From the NCBI RefSeq assembly GCF_001746415.1, contig NZ_MEHJ01000001.1, positions 4,478,501 through 4,542,500 on the forward strand: DNA of 64,000 nt. Reading direction: 5' to 3'. Under the pieces are notes generated by a model. The model saw nothing but the letters and a program-made list of their open reading frames with translations. It searched no databases and was not told the origin of the DNA. This DNA comes from Streptomyces agglomeratus. GTDB lineage: Bacteria; Actinomycetota; Actinomycetes; Streptomycetales; Streptomycetaceae. Positions 60,541 through 64,000 of the stretch are shown in pieces. Position 1 is the first letter of the stretch, and each line of letters opens with the position of its first letter. Both the position numbers and the translations under genes were made by a program.

Positions 60541-60652
60541 ATTATGTGGTCGCGGGCCCTCGGCGGCGCGACCGCCGTCGGCGGCGACGCTCCGCACCCG
60601 CCGCCGCCCCGGGCCGACGCGCCCCTGTGCTTCTCGGCCCCCCACCCCTAAC

Positions 60653-60667
60653 ATGACGGCCCGTCAG
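60653..60667. promoter_or_regulatory. TetR-regulon operator H, upstream of the acyl-CoA dehydrogenase
   Basis: ATGACGGCCCGTCAG keeps TGACGG and CGTCAG. It ends 16 bases before ATG 60684, where it would block the ribosome-site region or the transcript start. Confidence 0.72.
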
Positions 60668-60683
60668 ACAGGGAGGGAGTTCC

Positions 60684-61937
60684 ATGGACGCCACCTTCAC
60701 CGTGGAGCAGGACGAGATCCGCCGCACGCTGCGCGATCTGCTGGCCAAACGAAGTGGTCCCGACGAGGTGAAGGCGGCCGTACGGACCACCGCCGGATAC
60801 GACGCCGGCCTCTGGCGGCAGCTCGCCGAACAGATCGGGCTGCCCGGCCTCGCCCTCCCGGCCGCGTACGGAGGAGCCGGCTGCGGCACCGTCGAACTCG
60901 CCGTCGCCTGCGAGGAGACCGGCCGCGCGCTCCTGCCGTCGCCGCTGCTCGCCACCGCCGTACTCGCCGCCCCGCTGATCGCCGCGCTCGGTACGGAGGC
61001 CCAGCGGACCGCCCTGCTGCCGCCCGTCGCCGAGGGCACGCTGACCGCCACCCTCGCCGTTCCCGGCGGCGGACTCGCCACCGCGCTAGCCCTCACCGGC
61101 GCCAACACCGGCGGCGACTGGGCGGGCGGCGGCCGTTCCGGTGGCGTACAGGCCCGGCGTACGGCCGCGGACGGGCGCGACGGCGCCTGGGCGCTGTACG
61201 GGGAGGCGGCCCAGGTGCTCGACGGGCACAGCGCCGGCCTGCTGCTCGTCGCGGCCCGCACGGGCGGGTACGCGCGCGGCCGGACGTCACTGTTCCTGGT
61301 ACGCGCCGACTCGCCCGGGCTGGTGCGCGTACGGCAGACCGCCCTGGACGGGACACGGCCCCAGGCGCGCATCCAACTGCGTGAGGTGAAGGGCGAGTTG
61401 CTCGGCGCGGACGAGGCCGCCGATGTGCCCGGCGCGCTGGCGGAGGCCGGGCGTACCGCAGCCGTCGTGCTCGCCGCCGAAGCGGTCGGGGCCGCCTCGT
61501 ACGCCCTGGAGCGAACGGTCGACCACGTCAGGGCGCGTGAGCAGTTCGGACGGGCGATCGGCTCGTTCCAGGCGGTCAAGCACCGGCTGGCCGACGTCTA
61601 CGTACAGGTGCAGGCGGCACGCTCGGCGGCCTACTACGCGGCCTGGGACCCGGCGACCGGCGGTCTCGCGCTCGCGCAGGCCCTGGAGGCGCTGCGTGCG
61701 GCCGCGGGGGAGGCGGTCCAGCTGCACGGCGGGATCGGGTTCACGTGGGAGCACGACGCGCACCTCTACTTCAAGCGGGCGGCGGCGGACGAGCTGCTGT
61801 TCGGCCCGGTCCACCGCCTGCGCGACCGTGCGGCACGGGTCGCGGGGCTGTTCGGCGGTACGGAGGGTGACGAGGGTGACGAGGGTGACATGGCGGCGGA
61901 GGCGGCGGGAGCGGCCGGGCGGGAGGTGACGGCCTGA
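60684..61937 (+). CDS. Acyl-CoA dehydrogenase, beta-type
   Basis: The 417-residue protein has FTVEQDEIRRTLRDLLAKR and LPAAYGGAGCGTVELAVACEE at the N-terminus and EQFGRAIGSFQAVKHRLADVY and LHGGIGFTWEHDAHLYFKRA at the C-terminus. It lacks the FAD-loop EPDAGSD and both catalytic Glu motifs, so it looks like the noncatalytic partner of an alpha-type subunit, perhaps that at 44475. Three perfect GAGGGTGAC units (61863-61889) give a GDEGDEGD tail. GGGAG lies upstream of ATG 60684. Its stop overlaps the next start as TGATG. Confidence 0.85.
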   Translation: MDATFTVEQDEIRRTLRDLLAKRSGPDEVKAAVRTTAGYDAGLWRQLAEQIGLPGLALPAAYGGAGCGTVELAVACEETGRALLPSPLLATAVLAAPLIAALGTEAQRTALLPPVAEGTLTATLAVPGGGLATALALTGANTGGDWAGGGRSGGVQARRTAADGRDGAWALYGEAAQVLDGHSAGLLLVAARTGGYARGRTSLFLVRADSPGLVRVRQTALDGTRPQARIQLREVKGELLGADEAADVPGALAEAGRTAAVVLAAEAVGAASYALERTVDHVRAREQFGRAIGSFQAVKHRLADVYVQVQAARSAAYYAAWDPATGGLALAQALEALRAAAGEAVQLHGGIGFTWEHDAHLYFKRAAADELLFGPVHRLRDRAARVAGLFGGTEGDEGDEGDMAAEAAGAAGREVTA

Positions 61938-62458
61938 TGGCACCCGGAATTCGCATCATGCAGAAGCTGTCCTCGACCCGCGCCTTCGCCAGGGTCGCCC
62001 CGCACTTCGTGCCCGCCGTGGACCGCGCGGTCCACCGTCTGACCCGGGGCAGGGTGCTGCTGAGTGCCTGGATGCTGCCGGGCGTGATCCTCACGGCGAA
62101 GGGGGCGAGGAGCGGCCTGCCCCGCACCACGCCGCTGGCCTGCATGCCGGAGGAGGCGAGCGGCGGCAGCGGTGGTGGCCGGGGCGGCGGCAAGGCGTGC
62201 GACAGCTGGATCCTGATCGGCAGCAACTTCGGCCGGGCCGGGCATCCCGCCTGGACGGCCAACCTGATGAAGCACCCGGATGCCCGGATCAGCTGGCGGG
62301 GGGAGGGCATCGAGGTCACGGCGCGGCTGCTGAAGGGCGCCGAGCGGGCCGCCGCGTGGCAGGCCGTACTGAAGTTCTGGCCGCCGTACGCGACGTACCA
62401 GGCCAGGGTGGAGCGGGAGATCCGGCTCTTCCGGCTGGAGGAGCGGCGAAGCCGCTGA
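61937..62458 (+). CDS. DDN-type F420-dependent nitroreductase-family protein
   Basis: The 173-residue protein has the family core TAKGARSGLPRTTPLACMP, SWILIGSNFGRAGHPAWTANL and DARISWRGEGIEVTARLL. Such proteins bind deazaflavin F420 and reduce nitro groups, quinones or enones. Here it may reduce an enoyl or quinone intermediate. It is coupled to the acyl-CoA dehydrogenase and therefore under operator H. A Gly-rich insert (SGGSGGGRGGG) near 76-86 is not typical. Confidence 0.85.
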   Translation: MAPGIRIMQKLSSTRAFARVAPHFVPAVDRAVHRLTRGRVLLSAWMLPGVILTAKGARSGLPRTTPLACMPEEASGGSGGGRGGGKACDSWILIGSNFGRAGHPAWTANLMKHPDARISWRGEGIEVTARLLKGAERAAAWQAVLKFWPPYATYQARVEREIRLFRLEERRSR

Positions 62459-62464
62459 GAACGC

Positions 62465-62499
62465 CGCAGCGGCGGACCGGTGTGGCGGCCGCCGCTGCG
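62465..62499. terminator. Bidirectional hairpin terminator
   Basis: CGCAGCGGCGG (62465-62475) and CCGCCGCTGCG (62489-62499) pair perfectly around a 13-base loop between the convergent nitroreductase and TetR genes. Confidence 0.7.
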
Positions 62500-62559
62500 T
62501 AGACAGGACTGAACGGTGGCGTCGGCTCGTTCTGGGGCGGGCGGGGGCGGGGGGCCGGC

Positions 62560-63207
62560 TTACCTCGTCGGCTTCTTGCCGGTGATGCCCAGGTGCACCA
62601 ACAGGGCCAGATTGGGCCTGAGTTCGTTCTGCTTCACACCCCAGGTCTGGAAACCCTTCTGGTGCGAGGCGACCGCCGCCAGCATGGCCACGAGCGAGCC
62701 GGCCATCGCGGCGGGGCTGATGTCCTTGTCGACCTTGCCCTTGGCCTGGAGCTCCTTCACCGTGTCCGTAAGGGAGTTGGTGACCGAGTTCAGGATCTTC
62801 ATGCGGATCTTGTAGAAACGCTTGTCGCCCTCGGCCGCACCGAGATCGACGACACGCAGGATGGCGTCGTTTTTGCGCCAGAAGTCGAGGAAGCCCTCGA
62901 CGAGTTCCTCGGAGGTCGCCCAGCCCGCCTTGCCGACCCAGGAGCGGCCGGAGACGAGTTCGGTCAACCCGGCACCCTCCTTGGCCATTTCTTCCGCGAT
63001 TTCGAGGACGGCGCCCTCCACATCGGGGAAGTACTGGTAGAACGTCGCGGGTGAAGTCCCCGCCTTCCGGGCCACATCGATGACTTTGACGTCGCGGTAG
63101 GGCGAGGAGCTGAGCATCTCGCTGAGGCAGTCGAGCAGCTTCTGCCGCGTCGCCTGACCGCGTCGTCCGGCCACGCGGCCGTCGACGGTGCGTACTTGTC
63201 CTGTCAT
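62560..63207 (-). CDS. TetR-family repressor, likely regulator of the catabolic island
   Basis: The 215-residue protein has a TetR DNA-binding domain (QATRQKLLDCLSEMLSSSPY; KVIDVARKAGTSPATFYQYF, residues about 18-65) and a helical ligand domain with many charged and hydrophobic residues (ELVEGFLDFWRKNDAILRVV). It is next to the operator-H unit. A degenerate operator, CTGACGGCATGACAG on its coding strand, overlaps its own ATG at 63205-63207. I infer it binds all CTGAC-n5-GTCAG sites and releases DNA on binding an acyl-CoA. Confidence 0.85.
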   Translation of the reverse strand: MTGQVRTVDGRVAGRRGQATRQKLLDCLSEMLSSSPYRDVKVIDVARKAGTSPATFYQYFPDVEGAVLEIAEEMAKEGAGLTELVSGRSWVGKAGWATSEELVEGFLDFWRKNDAILRVVDLGAAEGDKRFYKIRMKILNSVTNSLTDTVKELQAKGKVDKDISPAAMAGSLVAMLAAVASHQKGFQTWGVKQNELRPNLALLVHLGITGKKPTR

Positions 63208-63215
63208 GCCGTCAG
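63201..63215 (-). promoter_or_regulatory. Degenerate operator overlapping the TetR start codon
   Basis: On the coding strand CTGACGGCATGACAG has a perfect left half-site (CTGACGG) and an imperfect right arm (GACAG against GTCAG). The ATG start lies inside it. Binding would block both transcript start and ribosome access. Confidence 0.5.
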
Positions 63216-63552
63216 CTTACCGAGGGGTGATCGGAGCGCGATTCGGCCGACTGCAAATGGGGAACCGGCCAGCCGCACCGGCGCACCGCGCGCACCCGCC
63301 GTCCGCCGTACTGAGCGCTTTCGGCCACTTCGGGCCGTCTGTGCCGCTCCTGGGCCATCCGTCGACCCGAATAGTCTTATCAACAGCCTGTGGACAACTT
63401 TGGTGGACAACCCGTACGCGCCATGGCGTCATGCCCCGGTATTGCCCCACTTGTTCGATTTGTTTCCCTGCGTGGAGCGCCCCGGCCCGTTAGCTTGAGT
63501 GTGACGGGCACCACACATCGCCCCTGCCCCGCGCGACGGAAGGACCGGGCCC
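63208..63552. other. Divergent promoter region with DnaA-box-like pair
   Basis: This 345-base region has no gene. TGTGGACAA (63389-63397) and GGTGGACAA (63402-63410) are DnaA-box-like, 13 bases apart, in an AT-richer patch (GAATAGTCTTATCAACAG) that may also be the promoter of the VOC gene. Confidence 0.45.
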
Positions 63553-64000
63553 ATGGCCGTATATGCGGAAGGCATGCCGTGCTGGGTCGATGTGACGCTG
63601 GACGACGTGGAAGCGGGCAAGCGCTTCTACGGCGAGCTGTTCGGCTGGACCTTCGAGGAGCCCGGCATCGACGACCGGGCGAGAACGGGATGGTCGGGCC
63701 GGACGGGGTGGGCCACGTTCGTCAACGCCCTCAGCGGCGGAAAGAAGGTGGCCGCCCTCGCGGCCAAGCGCGACGGGCGCATGCCGACCGCCTGGGGCGT
63801 CTACTTCGCCACCGACGACGCGGCGGCGCTGGCCCGAAGGATCAGGGACGCCGGCGGCCAGATGGTGACGGACCCGGTGCCCGTGCCCCCGCTCGGCACG
63901 ATGGCCGTGGCGGCCGATCCCGGCGGCGCGGTGTTCGGCCTCTGGCAGGCGGGCACCCACGCCGGTTTCGAGAAGCGGGACCAGCCGGGCTCGTTCTGCT
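63553..64000 (+). CDS. VOC/glyoxalase-fold protein, 5' part
   Basis: The first 149 residues are visible before the window ends. MPCWVDVTLDDVEAGKRFYGELFGW and GVYFATDDAAALARRIRDAGGQMV form one beta-alpha-beta-beta-beta module of the vicinal oxygen chelate fold, with AADPGGAVFGLWQAG closing it. Two-module proteins of this kind in Streptomyces are about 260 residues and resemble CFP30B/hydroxylase-like proteins of unknown reaction. GGAAGGA lies eight bases before ATG 63553. Confidence 0.85.
   Translation, partial: MAVYAEGMPCWVDVTLDDVEAGKRFYGELFGWTFEEPGIDDRARTGWSGRTGWATFVNALSGGKKVAALAAKRDGRMPTAWGVYFATDDAAALARRIRDAGGQMVTDPVPVPPLGTMAVAADPGGAVFGLWQAGTHAGFEKRDQPGSFC

Overview
The window is high-GC actinobacterial chromosome and almost certainly Streptomyces. 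The genes use GTG starts freely and are tightly packed with ATGA, GTGA and TGATG overlaps. The gene order serC, acyl-CoA carboxylase/4CL cluster, citrate synthase, pdxH, SIS protein, DtxR-type regulator, purU, ECF sigma, STAS and EF-hand recalls the central S. coelicolor chromosome around SCO4366-SCO4411 (from memory, not searched). I found no rRNA, tRNA, CRISPR array, prophage or insertion sequence.

Layout. (1) 1-4.5 kb: the 5' end of serC, a large FAD/Fe-S 2-hydroxyacid dehydrogenase and an EamA transporter. (2) 4.5-15.2 kb: an operon whose product set resembles acyclic terpenoid/branched acyl-CoA catabolism: TIGR03084-type protein, AtuA, biotin-dependent carboxylase (beta and alpha), acyl-CoA dehydrogenase, 4CL-type ligase, enoyl-CoA hydratase and a TetR regulator, with a TetR-like palindrome in front. 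A citrate synthase converges on it. (3) 16.4-32.5 kb: housekeeping and regulatory genes: pdxH, a PAS protein, SIS and DesR-like DtxR genes divergent around a DasR-like site, an alpha/beta hydrolase with a TTA codon and a LexA-like box, an ABC exporter, a primase/polymerase-like protein, an NsdA-like regulator, a Gln-rich membrane protein, a binding lipoprotein and purU. (4) 32.6-35.7 kb: an ECF sigma/zinc-finger anti-sigma pair, a STAS protein and an EF-hand protein. (5) 35.8-63.2 kb: a catabolic island of CoA ligases, four acyl-CoA dehydrogenases of two complementary types, SDR, Zn-alcohol dehydrogenase, cyclase and amidohydrolase-2 hydrolases, enoyl-CoA hydratase, SCPx-type thiolase with a DUF35 partner, flavin reductase, DDN-type nitroreductase and a TetR regulator. 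Interspersed are a GlxA/MFS pair and an ECF41 sigma/AhpD unit. The window ends in a VOC-fold gene.

The main discovery candidate is a regulon. A palindrome with consensus CTGAC-GGnnC-GTCAG(AT) occurs at nine places upstream of the catabolic transcription units between 37.3 and 60.7 kb. A degenerate copy overlaps the start codon of the TetR gene at 62560-63207. This ties scattered, differently oriented units to one likely repressor, with an acyl-CoA as the natural inducer candidate. The gene set suggests beta-oxidation plus retro-aldol shortening of a branched or alicyclic carboxylic acid; the substrate cannot be read from sequence. A second theme is a short palindromic repeat family (GTTCCCGGGAACG-like) that has expanded between genes and also inside coding regions, where it adds low-complexity peptide inserts.
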